Assembly: GCF_001761385.1 (NCBI RefSeq)
Contig: NZ_CP017476.1
Location: 1,663,501 to 1,727,500 of the forward strand
Length of the DNA: 64,000 nucleotides
Direction: 5' to 3'
Origin: Hydrogenophaga crassostreae
GTDB taxonomy: Bacteria > Pseudomonadota > Gammaproteobacteria > Burkholderiales > Burkholderiaceae_C
How positions within the stretch are numbered: position 1 is the stretch's first letter; each line of letters starts with the position of its first letter. The notes under the pieces were generated by a model, which made no database searches, was not told the origin of the DNA, and saw nothing but the letters and a program-made list of their open reading frames with translations. Positions 16,876 through 25,274 of this stretch are shown in pieces. The translations under genes were made by a program, and so were the position numbers.

Positions 16876-17874
16876 TCAATACCCGCGAACGGCTCGCGTC
16901 AGGGCTTCGGTGTTGTGGCGCACCATGGCGATGTAGCTGGGCGCGGGGCCGCTGGCGGGCGACAGCGCGTCGGCGTACAGCGCGCCTGCGGGTTCCACTC
17001 CGGTTTCACGACCGATCTGGGCAATCAGCCGCGGATCGGAAATGCTCTCCACAAACAGGGCCTTGATGTTTGATTCTTTGATCTGGCGCACCAGTTGTGC
17101 CACGCCTTTGGCCGAGGCTTCGCTGTCGGTGCTCACGCCTTGCGGCGCCAGAAAGCGCACCCGGTAGGCTTGCGCGTAATAGCCAAAGGCGTCGTGGGCG
17201 GTGATGACCTGGCGTTCCGCTTCGGGAATGGTGGCCCAGGCCGCCCGCACGTCGGTGTCAAGCGCCTTGAGTTGCGCGAGGTAGGTGTTGGCGTTGCGGC
17301 GGTAGAGCTCGCAACCGGCGGTGTCCACGCTGCAAAGGCCCTGGGTGATGTTGCGCACATAGGCCATGGCGTTGGACACACTTTGCCAGGCATGGGGGTC
17401 GGTGGCTTCGCCGCCTTTGTGTGCTTCGGCTTCCTCGTGGTCGCTCTGGTGGGCGTTGTGGCCGTGGTGATCGTCATCACCGTCCTCCATGCGCTGCGCC
17501 TGTATGCCTTGGCTGACAACCACATGCTGCCCCTTGTAGCCTGCGGTGTTGAGCAAGCGGCTCATCCAGCCTTCAAAGCCCAGGCCGTTGGAGAACACGA
17601 TGCGGGCCTGGCTCACCTGCCGGGCCTGTGAGGGGTTGGGCTGGAACACATGGGCATCCCCGCCAGGCCCCACCAGCACGCTGACGGCCACGCGCTCGCC
17701 GCCGACCTGGCGTACCAGGTCGCCGAGGATGGAAAAACTGGCCACGGCGGTGATGGGCGCGGTCGACTGAGCCCACAACACGGGGCTGGCGCCGGCGAGC
17801 GAGAGGGCGGCCACCGCGAGGGCGGTGCGGCGGCTTGCAAACCAGGCGTGTGAGGATGGGTTCGGGTGTTTCAT
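16876..17874 (-). CDS. znuA: zinc ABC transporter substrate-binding protein
   Basis: 332-residue periplasmic high-affinity zinc receptor. The start at 17874 has AGGAAA nine bases upstream; a longer frame to 17973 lacks support. After a signal peptide with a LAVAALSLAGASP core, the mature part has the typical FSILGDLVRQVGG and GGDAHVFQPNPSQ (first His ligand). The metal loop near residues 130-160 is His/Asp-rich (DGDDDHHGHNAHQSDHEE), the signature of ZnuA rather than the manganese/iron homologues, and TDPHAWQS carries the second ligand. Last gene of the znuCBA operon. Confidence 0.93.
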   Translation of the reverse strand: MKHPNPSSHAWFASRRTALAVAALSLAGASPVLWAQSTAPITAVASFSILGDLVRQVGGERVAVSVLVGPGGDAHVFQPNPSQARQVSQARIVFSNGLGFEGWMSRLLNTAGYKGQHVVVSQGIQAQRMEDGDDDHHGHNAHQSDHEEAEAHKGGEATDPHAWQSVSNAMAYVRNITQGLCSVDTAGCELYRRNANTYLAQLKALDTDVRAAWATIPEAERQVITAHDAFGYYAQAYRVRFLAPQGVSTDSEASAKGVAQLVRQIKESNIKALFVESISDPRLIAQIGRETGVEPAGALYADALSPASGPAPSYIAMVRHNTEALTRAVRGY

Positions 17875-17891
17875 GGGATTTCCTGGGTGGG

Positions 17892-18800
17892 TCAAGGTTG
17901 CGGTTGAGGCGGTGCCGTGCGCTGGTGGCGCAACAGGCCATGGGGCGCGAGCAGCAGGGAAACGAGGTAACACGCGCCCAGACTGAGCACGATGACCGGG
18001 CTGGTTGGCCAGTCGGCGTGGTACGAGATGAGCAGGCCGCTCAGGCCCGCGAGCAGGGCCAGACCTGTGGCCGTGAAGAGCATGGGCAACAGGCGGCGCA
18101 CCCAGAAGCGCGCGGTGGCCGCGGGCAACACCATGATGCCCACGGCCATCAAGGTGCCCAGCGCATGAAACCCGGCCACGAGGTTGATCACCACCAGCAT
18201 CAGAAAACCGTAGTGCGCCACCGGGCTCCAGCGGCTGACGCTGCGCAGAAAGCCCGGGTCAAGACAGTCCAGCACCAGGGGGCGAAAAAGCAGGGTGAGG
18301 GCGACCAGCGTGACCGCAGAGATGCCGCCCAGCAACTGAAGCGCGGCGTCGTCGAGCGCCAGCACGGAGCCAAACAAAACGTGCAGCAAATCCACGCTGT
18401 TGCCGCGCACCGACACGATGAGCACGCCCAGCGCCAGCGACAGCAGGTAGAAGGCGGCCAGGCTGGTGTCTTCGCGCAGCACGGTGTTGCGCGCGACCAG
18501 GCCCGAGCCCACGGCCACGATCAGCCCGGCGACGGTGCCGCCAATGGTCATGGCGGTGAGCGACAGGCCGGCGATCAGGTAGCCGATGGCTGCGCCGGGC
18601 AAGATGGCATGGGCCATGGCGTCGCCGGTGAGGCTCATGCGTCGCAGCATCAAAAAGACGCCCACGGGTGCCGCGCTCAGCGCCAGCGCCACGCAGCCAA
18701 TCAGGGCGCGGCGCATGAACGCGAACTCCAGCAAGGGACCCACCACGGGGTTGGCCAGCCACCAGGCCATGAGCGGTGACGCCACCAGGCTCTCGTTCAT
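17892..18800 (-). CDS. znuB: zinc ABC transporter permease
   Basis: 302-residue membrane permease of the ABC-3 family, nine predicted helices. The segment FLMLRRMSLTGDAMAHAILPG is the coupling and signature region of ZnuB/MntB. It overlaps the end of znuC by four bases and is followed 17 bp later by znuA. It forms a homodimeric channel with ZnuC ATPase in the inner membrane. The C-terminal tail has RHQRTAPPQPQP, a His/Pro tail. Confidence 0.92.
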   Translation of the reverse strand: MNESLVASPLMAWWLANPVVGPLLEFAFMRRALIGCVALALSAAPVGVFLMLRRMSLTGDAMAHAILPGAAIGYLIAGLSLTAMTIGGTVAGLIVAVGSGLVARNTVLREDTSLAAFYLLSLALGVLIVSVRGNSVDLLHVLFGSVLALDDAALQLLGGISAVTLVALTLLFRPLVLDCLDPGFLRSVSRWSPVAHYGFLMLVVINLVAGFHALGTLMAVGIMVLPAATARFWVRRLLPMLFTATGLALLAGLSGLLISYHADWPTSPVIVLSLGACYLVSLLLAPHGLLRHQRTAPPQPQP

Positions 18801-19555
18801 GCGAAGGCCTCACCCGAGACCGCCTCGGTTTCGGCGGGATGGTCGAGCCAGGGGGTGGGTGTGCGATTCGGGGCGCCCAGAACCCGGTCGGTGGGGCCGA
18901 AGGTGGCCTGGGCTCTGGAGAGCGACAAGGTGAGTGGAAAGTGGCGGTGTACTTGAGACAGGTCGTGCAGCGCCGCGACCACGGTTTTGCCTTCGCCTTG
19001 CCAGTGGTGCAGCAGGGCGAGCAGGTCGGTGGTGGTGCGGTTGTCCACGGCGGCAAAGGGTTCGTCGAGCAGCACCACCTGGGCGTCTTGCAGGATCAGG
19101 CGCGCGAACAAGGCGCGTTGCAGTTGACCACCCGAGAGCGTGTCAAGCGCGCGCTTCTCAAGCCCCTCAAGACCCACCTGGGCCAGCGCCTCGGTGCACA
19201 GCAGCCGGTGTGCCGCTGTGAAGCGGCCGAGCGCGCCCACGCGGTGCCACAAGCCCATGGCCACCATGTCGCGCAGGTCGATGGGAAAGCTGCGGTCCAG
19301 CGCCGCGCGTTGCGGCAAGCAGGCGATGCGCTGCCCGGCCAGTCCGGTCAAACGGCCGCTGATGGGCTGGAGTTCACCGGCCAGTGCCCTGATCAGCGTG
19401 GACTTGCCGGCGCCGTTGGGCCCGACCACCGCCACCAGCGAACCGGTGTCGATGCGCAGACTCGCCTCGCGCACGGTGGCCTGGTTGTCGTAGCCCAGGG
19501 TCAGCTTGTGCAGCTCAATGGGTTGCGCGGTGTTGGGTTCGTTGAAGAGGGGCAT
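18797..19555 (-). CDS. znuC: zinc ABC transporter ATP-binding protein
   Basis: 252-residue ATPase. Walker A GPNGAGKST, signature LSGGQLQRALFARLI, Walker B VVLLDEPFAAVD and the H-loop AALHDLSQVH are intact. The start is taken as the ATG at 19555, within the intergenic region shared with zur; a frame continuing to 19600 would run through the operators. First gene of the leftward zinc import operon, divergent from zur, so derepressed under zinc starvation by inference. Confidence 0.93.
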   Translation of the reverse strand: MPLFNEPNTAQPIELHKLTLGYDNQATVREASLRIDTGSLVAVVGPNGAGKSTLIRALAGELQPISGRLTGLAGQRIACLPQRAALDRSFPIDLRDMVAMGLWHRVGALGRFTAAHRLLCTEALAQVGLEGLEKRALDTLSGGQLQRALFARLILQDAQVVLLDEPFAAVDNRTTTDLLALLHHWQGEGKTVVAALHDLSQVHRHFPLTLSLSRAQATFGPTDRVLGAPNRTPTPWLDHPAETEAVSGEAFA

Positions 19556-19577
19556 GTGGGCTTTGGAATTTGCTATA

Positions 19578-19628
19578 TTGCAACTCGATTGCAATAACAT
19601 CGATATTAACGCAACTTTGTTGCAACAA
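19578..19628. promoter_or_regulatory. tandem palindromic Zur operators in znuC-zur region
   Basis: TTGCAA occurs at 19578-19583 and 19589-19594, forming a perfect 17-bp palindrome TTGCAACTCGATTGCAA. A related copy ACGCAACTTTGTTGCAA spans 19609-19625; its core GCAAC-N3-GTTGC is symmetric. Centres are 31 bp apart, about three turns. The region lies between two genes of a zinc regulon that read apart, so both can be controlled from here. Confidence 0.7.
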
Positions 19629-19635
19629 GAGAGCC

Positions 19636-20145
19636 ATGCCCAAGACGACCCGCCCGATCAAAGAAGCGCCGGCTGTGCCGGCAGAGATCCAGCAACGGTT
19701 GGAGCGTGGCGGCCTGCGGCGCACCCTGGCCACCCGCGCGGTCCTGGGACTGTTTCTGGCCAACCCCAAGAGTTCGCTGAACCACGCTCAGGCGTTTGCC
19801 TCGTTGGCGGCGCGAGGGCTGGACATCAACCGCGTCACGCTGTACCGCCTGCTCGATCGCCTGGTGGCCTGCAGCGTGTTGCAGCGCCATGCCGATGACG
19901 ACGCCCGCACCTGGTATTTCTGCCTGGCCGACACCGGGCAGGACAGCCGGGCGCCCCGTTTCGAGTGCGACGGCTGCCACAGCCAGTTCCGCCTGCCCGA
20001 GGCCGGTGCACAAGCTGCCGAACTGGCGCGCACCTTGTTTCAAACCCTGTCGGGCATGGGGCACCAGGGCCAGCGGCTCGACCTGCTGTTGCACGGCACT
20101 TGCGCCACCTGTCTGGCGCAGGCGGGGTCGGAGGCCGGCGCGTGA
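19636..20145 (+). CDS. zur: Fur family zinc-responsive regulator
   Basis: 169-residue Fur-superfamily repressor. Helix-turn-helix region has RRTLATRAVLGLFLANPKSS and the recognition helix INRVTLYRLLDRLV. Two CxxC pairs, CDGC and CATC, form the structural zinc site, and His in the wing and hinge (HADDDARTWYF) would complete the sensing site. The start is taken at 19636; longer frames would encode the operators. Context with znuCBA makes this Zur rather than Fur. Translated into a GTGA overlap with the next gene. Confidence 0.9.
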   Translation: MPKTTRPIKEAPAVPAEIQQRLERGGLRRTLATRAVLGLFLANPKSSLNHAQAFASLAARGLDINRVTLYRLLDRLVACSVLQRHADDDARTWYFCLADTGQDSRAPRFECDGCHSQFRLPEAGAQAAELARTLFQTLSGMGHQGQRLDLLLHGTCATCLAQAGSEAGA

Positions 20146-20789
20146 TCGAAACGCAGGGGCTGGTTTGCGCATTTGCCGATGGCACCGCACTGCGCTTTGC
20201 CGATGTGGCGCTGCCGCAGGGCGGCACGCTGTTGTTGCGCGGGCCTTCGGGCAGCGGCAAGTCGACGTGGCTGGCGCTGGCTGGTGGCTTGCGCGCGCCG
20301 TCTCAGGGTGCGATGGTGGTGGCCGGCCAGGCGCCGTCGGAGCTGAAGCCTGCCGCGCGCGACGCCTGGCGGGCGGGTTCGGTGGGGTTTTTGCCGCAGC
20401 GGCTGCACCTCAGTGAAGCGCTGAGCGTGCAAGACAACCTGATGCTGGTGTTTTTTGCGGCAGGGCGGCCAGCAAACGCTCCCGCTGTGCACCAGGCGCT
20501 GAGCGCACTGGGCGTGGCCGGTCTGGCCCGGCGCAAGCCGGCGCGGTTGTCGGGGGGCGAATTGCAACGGGTGGCGCTGGCGCGGGCGCTGTTGCTGCGT
20601 CCCAGGGTGATCCTGGCCGATGAGCCCACCGCCAGCCTGGACGACACGGCTTGCGACGGTGTGCTGGCGCTGTTGCAGAACCAAGCCCGCGAGGGGCGCA
20701 CTTCACTGGTGATTGCCACCCACGATGCGCGCGTGGCCCAGGCCCTGCCCGACGCCCAGGTGTTGTCGCTGGACAAGGACACGCGATGA
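20142..20789 (+). CDS. ABC transporter ATP-binding protein (LolD/MacB-like), zinc-linked
   Basis: 215-residue ATPase from a GTG at 20142 overlapping the zur stop (GTGA), with GGAGG eight bases upstream. Walker A RGPSGSGKST, signature RLSGGELQRVALARALL, Walker B VILADEPTASLD and H-loop VIATHDARVA are intact. The type is the MacB/LolD group, which drives FtsX-fold permeases. In Pseudomonas, an analogous four-gene set beside zinc genes (PA4063-PA4066 as I remember) includes such an ATPase, a permease and a DUF3299 protein; here the set follows zur directly. Confidence 0.88.
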   Translation: MIETQGLVCAFADGTALRFADVALPQGGTLLLRGPSGSGKSTWLALAGGLRAPSQGAMVVAGQAPSELKPAARDAWRAGSVGFLPQRLHLSEALSVQDNLMLVFFAAGRPANAPAVHQALSALGVAGLARRKPARLSGGELQRVALARALLLRPRVILADEPTASLDDTACDGVLALLQNQAREGRTSLVIATHDARVAQALPDAQVLSLDKDTR

Positions 20790-22003
20790 ACGTGTTGACA
20801 CTGGCCTGGCGCTACCTGTGGTCGCGCCCTTTGACCGCAGCGCTGAACCTGGTGTTGCTCGCCCTGGGGCTGGCGGCCATGGGGCTGGTGTTGCTGGCGC
20901 AAGACCGCATTGAGCACGCGTTTGACCGCGATCTGGCGGGCATCGATGCCGTGGTGGGCGCCAAGGGCAGCCCGATGCAGTTGATTTTGTCGGGCGTGTT
21001 TCACATCGATACGCCAACCGGCAATGTGGCGCTGGCCGATGTGCGTGCCCTGGCCGCGCAGCCCCAGATCGCCCAGGTCATTCCCATGAGCTTGGGCGAC
21101 AACCTGAAGGGTTCACGCATCGTGGGCTCCACGCCGGCCTACGCCGCGCATTACGGCGCCCAACTCGCGCAAGGCCGGTGGTGGACTGCGCCCATGGAGG
21201 CGGTGTTGGGTGCTTCGGTGGCGCAGACCACGGGTCTGTCGGTGGGCCAGCACTTCAGTGGCGCGCACGGCCTCGGCCTTGGGGGCAGTGAACACGGCGA
21301 CACGCCCTACACCATGGTGGGTCGCCTGGAGGCCTGCGGCTGCGTGCTGGACCGCCTGGTTTTGACGGATCTGGCGTCGGTCTGGCAGGTGCACGAAGGG
21401 CTTCGCCCGGGTGAGTTCGAGTCGCTGTCGGCCGAAGACCGCGAAGCCATTGAAGCCGATCGCGAGGTGACGCTGGCTTTGATCCGCTACGCCTCGCCCT
21501 TGGCGGCGACCCGCTTTCCGCGCCATGTGAATACCCGGACGGCGATGCAGGCGGCTTCGCCGGCCCTGGAGGTGGCGCGCGTGCTGGAACTGGTGGGCAT
21601 GGGCACGCGACTGGTGCAGGGGCTGGGCGCGGTGTTGCTGCTGGTGGCCGCGCTGTCGGTGTTCATTGCGTTGTGGAACGCGGTGCGCGAGCGCCGGGCC
21701 GATATGGCCTTGCTGCGGCTGCTGGGTGCACCGCCCCGCCGCGTGGGCGCTGTGGTGCTTTGCGAGGCGCTGTGGCTGGCGCTGCTGGCGGGAGTGCTCG
21801 GCGTGGCGCTGGCGCAAGGAATGACCGCTGTGATGGCGGGCTGGTGGATGGCCGATACGGGCTGGGCGGTTGCCGGCTCGGTCTGGCCACCAAACATGTG
21901 GGCTGTCCCGGGGGCTGCCTTGCTTGTTGCGTTGATCGCGGCCGCGGTGCCGGTGATCAGCGCGTACAGGGCCGATGTGGCCGAATTGTTGACTTCAAGG
22001 TGA
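20786..22003 (+). CDS. ABC transporter permease (FtsX/MacB-like), zinc-linked
   Basis: 405-residue permease starting at the ATG 20786 that overlaps the ATPase stop by four bases. Four transmembrane segments: one near residues 15-40 and three at the end (about 275-400, including LLVAALSVFIALW and VLGVALAQGMTAVMAGWW). The large periplasmic loop between them is typical of FtsX-fold permeases (MacB, LolC/E). A glycine-rich stretch (LGGSEHGDTPYTMVG) lies in the loop. Its partner is the ATPase upstream. A zinc role is inferred from placement in the zur operon. Confidence 0.88.
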   Translation: MNVLTLAWRYLWSRPLTAALNLVLLALGLAAMGLVLLAQDRIEHAFDRDLAGIDAVVGAKGSPMQLILSGVFHIDTPTGNVALADVRALAAQPQIAQVIPMSLGDNLKGSRIVGSTPAYAAHYGAQLAQGRWWTAPMEAVLGASVAQTTGLSVGQHFSGAHGLGLGGSEHGDTPYTMVGRLEACGCVLDRLVLTDLASVWQVHEGLRPGEFESLSAEDREAIEADREVTLALIRYASPLAATRFPRHVNTRTAMQAASPALEVARVLELVGMGTRLVQGLGAVLLLVAALSVFIALWNAVRERRADMALLRLLGAPPRRVGAVVLCEALWLALLAGVLGVALAQGMTAVMAGWWMADTGWAVAGSVWPPNMWAVPGAALLVALIAAAVPVISAYRADVAELLTSR

Positions 22004-22008
22004 ATCGA

Positions 22009-22254
22009 ATGAATCCAAAAATGTGGGCAATGGGTGGGGTGTTGTGTCTGCTCGGCGGGGCCGCCGTGGCCCAGCACAACGACACGGAACGCAAGGAAGA
22101 CGCTGCGCGTCACCGCGCGATGGCGGCGGCCCACGAGGCGGCGGCCAGGTGTGTCGAGTCGGGCAAGGCGGAAAAGCTGTGTATGGCGGAGTTGCAGGCG
22201 GCTTGCAAAGGCTTGGCCATTGGCAGGTACTGCGGCATGAAGCACGCCCATTGA
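22009..22254 (+). CDS. small exported Cys/His-containing protein of the zinc operon
   Basis: 81 residues with a short signal peptide ending AAVAQ (residues 1-21). The mature part is almost all helix and holds four cysteines (one in AARCVES and three in EKLCMAELQAACKG and GRYCGM) plus several histidines, consistent with a periplasmic metal or thiol chaperone. AAGG lies upstream. It stands between the FtsX permease and the DUF3299 gene where the Pseudomonas locus has a different periplasmic partner. No family recognised. Confidence 0.6.
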   Translation: MNPKMWAMGGVLCLLGGAAVAQHNDTERKEDAARHRAMAAAHEAAARCVESGKAEKLCMAELQAACKGLAIGRYCGMKHAH

Positions 22255-22276
22255 ACGCGTCGGGAAAGGCTTTTTC

Positions 22277-22813
22277 ATGAAGAGCAATCGCAAGCTGTCG
22301 GGGTGGGTTGCACTGCTGTCTGTTGCCCTCGCAGGGCTCGCTCCCAGGGTGGGTGCGCAGGTTTTGAGCTCGCCCATGGGACCGGGCGGCCCGGTGGCCG
22401 GGCAGGGGCCGGGCTACCACAGCCCGCAGAGCGCCTTCCCGCCGTTGGTGCCCCGTCCCGATGTGGTGGCCTGGTCGGTATTGAGCGGCGTGTCGGTCAA
22501 GTTCCAGAAGCCCAAAATCATCACCACGTATTCGCCCGCCGTGAAAAAGCTGAACGGCAGCCTGGTGAAAGTCGAGGGCTACATGACGCCACTGGAGGCG
22601 GGCACCGCTCACCGCCATTTTTTGCTGGTATCGGTGCCGCCGACCTGTCCGTTCTGTGTGCCGGGCGGGCCGGAGAGCATGGTGGAAGTGCGCACGCTCA
22701 AGCCAGTGAAATACACCCAGAACGCCGTCGTTTTGCAGGGGCGACTCCAGGTTTTGACCGATGATCCCCAGGGGCTTTATTACCGGATGACCGGGGCGCG
22801 CACGGTGAAATAG
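22277..22813 (+). CDS. DUF3299 domain exported protein, zinc-linked
   Basis: 178-residue exported protein; signal peptide residues 1-28 (AGLAPRVGAQ). The mature domain contains the DUF3299 pattern VKVEGYMTPLEAGTAHRHFLLVS and PPTCPFCVPGGPESMVEVRT, with a conserved CPFC pair likely to bind a metal or form a disulphide. DUF3299 proteins commonly accompany FtsX/LolD-like ABC pairs in zinc-limited regulons, here the last gene of the zur operon. Function unknown. Confidence 0.82.
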   Translation: MKSNRKLSGWVALLSVALAGLAPRVGAQVLSSPMGPGGPVAGQGPGYHSPQSAFPPLVPRPDVVAWSVLSGVSVKFQKPKIITTYSPAVKKLNGSLVKVEGYMTPLEAGTAHRHFLLVSVPPTCPFCVPGGPESMVEVRTLKPVKYTQNAVVLQGRLQVLTDDPQGLYYRMTGARTVK

Positions 22814-22860
22814 CAGCCGCCGCAGGGCACTGGGGGGGCAGGGGCGCTACCATCCACCCC

Positions 22861-23817
22861 GTGAATATTACCGACCACCCCGTTGTTGCGTCACTGACGC
22901 CCGTCTTTATCCTGATCGCGCTCGGCTACCTGGCCGGCCGCTTGAAATGGATCCGTGAATCCGCGGTCAAGGACTTGTCCAACCTTGTCTTTTTGCTGCT
23001 GATTCCGGCGCTGCTGTTTCGCACCATGAGCACCGTGCATGTTGAGGCGCTGGATTTGCGCCCGCTGCTGGCCTATTTCCTGGCAGCGTTGCTGCTGTTG
23101 GGCGGCTCCATTTTCTGGCGCGGATTTGACCGCAAGAGCGTGGTCATGGCGCTGGGCGGGGTGTTTTCCAACCTGGTCATGATCGGTATCACCGTGGTGC
23201 AGCTGGCCTACGGCAAGCCCGCGCTGGTCACACTGCTGACCATCGTTTCGGTGCACGCGATCATCTTGCTCACGGTCACCACCGTGGTGCTGGAGATGGC
23301 GGTGGCCAGTGAAAACCGCGCCAATGGCATGGAGGCACCCCACCTGCTCACCACGACGTGGATGGCCTTCAAGAGCGCGCTGATACACCCCATTCCCTTG
23401 CCGATCGTCACCGGCCTGCTGTTTGCCCAGACCGGCTGGAGCTTGCCCATGGTGGTCGACAAACCCTTGATGCTGCTGGGCAGTGCTTTTGGCCCGATCG
23501 CGCTGGTGCTCGTGGGTGTGACCATGGCCACCACGCAGTTGAGAGGCCATTTGCAGTCGGCCCTGTGGATCACCGCGTCCAAGAACCTGTTGCTGCCGTT
23601 GATGGTCGGCATCAGCGCCTGGGCATTCGGCATCACGGGCTTGCCATTGACCGTGATGGTGGTGGCCGCTGCCATGCCCATGGGCGCAAATGTCTTCATG
23701 TTTGCCCAGCGCTACGAAGTGGCACAGGAGCTCACCACGGCCAGCATGGTGATGTCAACCGGCTTGGCCTTGTTCACTTTGACCCTGGTGATGCTGGTGA
23801 TGTCCTGGATCAATTAA
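22861..23817 (+). CDS. AEC family transporter
   Basis: 318-residue inner-membrane protein, ten predicted helices, auxin efflux carrier family (PF03547). It opens with a GTG at 22861 and PVFILIALGYLAGR, and has the discontinuous helix with PIPLPIVTGLLF typical of the fold. Family members export malate, malonate or other anions. The gene is 47 bp after the zinc operon and probably independently expressed; it is followed by the inverted-repeat element. Confidence 0.88.
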   Translation: MNITDHPVVASLTPVFILIALGYLAGRLKWIRESAVKDLSNLVFLLLIPALLFRTMSTVHVEALDLRPLLAYFLAALLLLGGSIFWRGFDRKSVVMALGGVFSNLVMIGITVVQLAYGKPALVTLLTIVSVHAIILLTVTTVVLEMAVASENRANGMEAPHLLTTTWMAFKSALIHPIPLPIVTGLLFAQTGWSLPMVVDKPLMLLGSAFGPIALVLVGVTMATTQLRGHLQSALWITASKNLLLPLMVGISAWAFGITGLPLTVMVVAAAMPMGANVFMFAQRYEVAQELTTASMVMSTGLALFTLTLVMLVMSWIN

Positions 23818-23819
23818 GT

Positions 23820-24036
23820 CCCCCCGCGCCGGCTGCGCCGTCACTCCCCCCAGGGGGCGGCACTGGCGGCCTGGCAAAGCCAGTTCCGCAGTGCCCTGGG
23901 TTGAACCTCCTGTTTGTGCAAACCAATCACGGTCCGGCGAGAGTTGCCTTCGCCCAGGATGCGGTGGAACCGGCTTTGCCGGGCCGCTCGCATCGCCCCC
24001 TGGGGCGGTGACGGCGCAGCCGGCGCGGGGGGGGCC
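23820..24036. repeat. paired inverted-repeat element with nested hairpins (BIME/MITE-like)
   Basis: The left end (23821-23860, CCCCCGCGCCGGCTGCG then CCGTCACTCCCCCCAG) and right end (23993-24036) are near-perfect inverted copies of about 40 bp. Between them lie two further hairpins: GGCACTG...CAGTGCC around CTGGC-aaa-GCCAG (23860-23898) and CCGGCTTTGCCGG (23970-23982). A related single copy lies at 26187-26223. No target duplication is evident. Confidence 0.6.
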
Positions 24037-24038
24037 AC

Positions 24039-24497
24039 CTACTGACTGATCTTGCGGGCCTCTTCGACCTGGTATTCGAAGTAACGCTGCACGCCAAATG
24101 CCAGGCTGCCCATGAAGGCGATGGTGCCGACGAGCAGGGCCAATACCAGGGCGGCAATGGTGAGCCAGTTGGTCGCGCCCGATGGGGCCTCATCGTCGGA
24201 GCCGGGGTTGAACCAGCGGTTCCACTTGGGGCGGTCGCTCAGGGCGTACACGATGGCAGCCAGACAGGCCGCAGCGATGCTGATCCCCAGGAATGGAATC
24301 AATATCCATGACAGCTGATCGTCCTGCCCATACAGCTGAACACGCTCCACGCCCCACCAGCCCAGTGCGGCGGCAATCGGGTGGAGCCAGCCAATCCAGT
24401 CGCCCAGGCCGCGCAGATAAAAGCGGTGCATGCCCATGCTGCCCAGGAGCACGGCCAGCCAGGTGGCGAGCGTTTTGTTTTTGTTGCGTTGGGTCAT
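24039..24497 (-). CDS. TM2 domain-containing membrane protein
   Basis: 152 residues. The N-terminal TM2 signature NKTLATWLAVLLGSMGMHRFYLRG followed by GWLHPIAAALGWW gives two helices, then two more at about residues 62-84 and 112-134. TM2 proteins are small membrane proteins without assigned biochemical role. Start overlaps the stop of the GNAT gene (24494-24497), so the two are cotranslated on the minus strand. It ends just beside the inverted-repeat element. Confidence 0.85.
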   Translation of the reverse strand: MTQRNKNKTLATWLAVLLGSMGMHRFYLRGLGDWIGWLHPIAAALGWWGVERVQLYGQDDQLSWILIPFLGISIAAACLAAIVYALSDRPKWNRWFNPGSDDEAPSGATNWLTIAALVLALLVGTIAFMGSLAFGVQRYFEYQVEEARKISQ

Positions 24498-25042
24498 GCG
24501 GATGGTTGCTCGGGTGTGTTGTCTTCGGGTGGAGTGGATGCGCCCACTCCCAGCGTTTTTTGCATCAAGACGATGTCCAGCCAGCGTTCGAATTTCCAGC
24601 CGCAGTTGTTGATCACGCCGGCAGGCTCAAAGCCCAGCGCTTTGTGAATACCAATCGAGCCGGCGTTGGCCGAGTCGCCGATCACCGCCATGACCTTGCG
24701 CACCCCGGCGCGTTCCAGGCAAGCCATGAGTTCGGCCAACAAGGCACGACCCAGACCTTTGCCCGCCGATTCGGGAGCCATGTAGATCGAGTCTTCACAA
24801 GAAAAGCGGTACGCCGGGCGAGGTTTGAACCAGTTGGCGTAGGCAAAACCCAGAATCTGGCCACCTTCTTCCAGCACCAGCCAGGGCAGGCCCTTGGCGA
24901 GCACGTCTGCGCGACGCGTGGTCATGTCGGCTTCGGACGGTGGCGTGGTTTCGAAGGTGCCGGTGCCGGTCAACACATGGTGGCCGTAGATGCGGGTGAT
25001 GGCGGGCAGGTCGCTGTCTAGGCTGGGGCGGATGGTGGGCAT
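24494..25042 (-). CDS. GNAT family N-acetyltransferase (phosphinothricin acetyltransferase-like)
   Basis: 181 residues from the ATG at 25042; a frame to 25105 has no support. It opens MPTIRPSLDSDLPAITRIYGHHVL and contains FETTPPSEADM, SIYMAPESAGKGLGRALLAEL (acetyl-CoA loop) and GIHKALGFEPAG, the pattern of the Pat/Bar type N-acetyltransferases acting on phosphinothricin or methionine sulfone. Cotranslated with the TM2 gene. Divergent from rpsP. Confidence 0.87.
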   Translation of the reverse strand: MPTIRPSLDSDLPAITRIYGHHVLTGTGTFETTPPSEADMTTRRADVLAKGLPWLVLEEGGQILGFAYANWFKPRPAYRFSCEDSIYMAPESAGKGLGRALLAELMACLERAGVRKVMAVIGDSANAGSIGIHKALGFEPAGVINNCGWKFERWLDIVLMQKTLGVGASTPPEDNTPEQPSA

Positions 25043-25121
25043 GGGCGCGTTGAACAAGGGTGAAGAGAAGGGCTTGGCGCCGATTCTCTCCGAATCGGGT
25101 CGCAAGAATTGACCAGGGGGC

Positions 25122-25127
25122 TATAAT
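25122..25127 (+). promoter_or_regulatory. candidate -10 box of the rpsP operon
   Basis: Consensus TATAAT at 25122-25127, about 140 bp before rpsP. No convincing -35 at 16-18 bp. The leader also holds GAGACA...TGTCTC (25231-25252), a potential hairpin just before the ribosome site. Confidence 0.35.
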
Positions 25128-25274
25128 CGCGGGTTTTGTGGCGTTTCGCTGGCCGGGTGGTCAGTCGTGTGTCTCAAGCGCTGCAATGAAACGGGTTGTT
25201 ATCGGGCAAGAAATTGTCTGTTTCCAGCCCGGTGAGACATCAATTGTGTTGTCTCTCCACCCGAAGGATTAATT

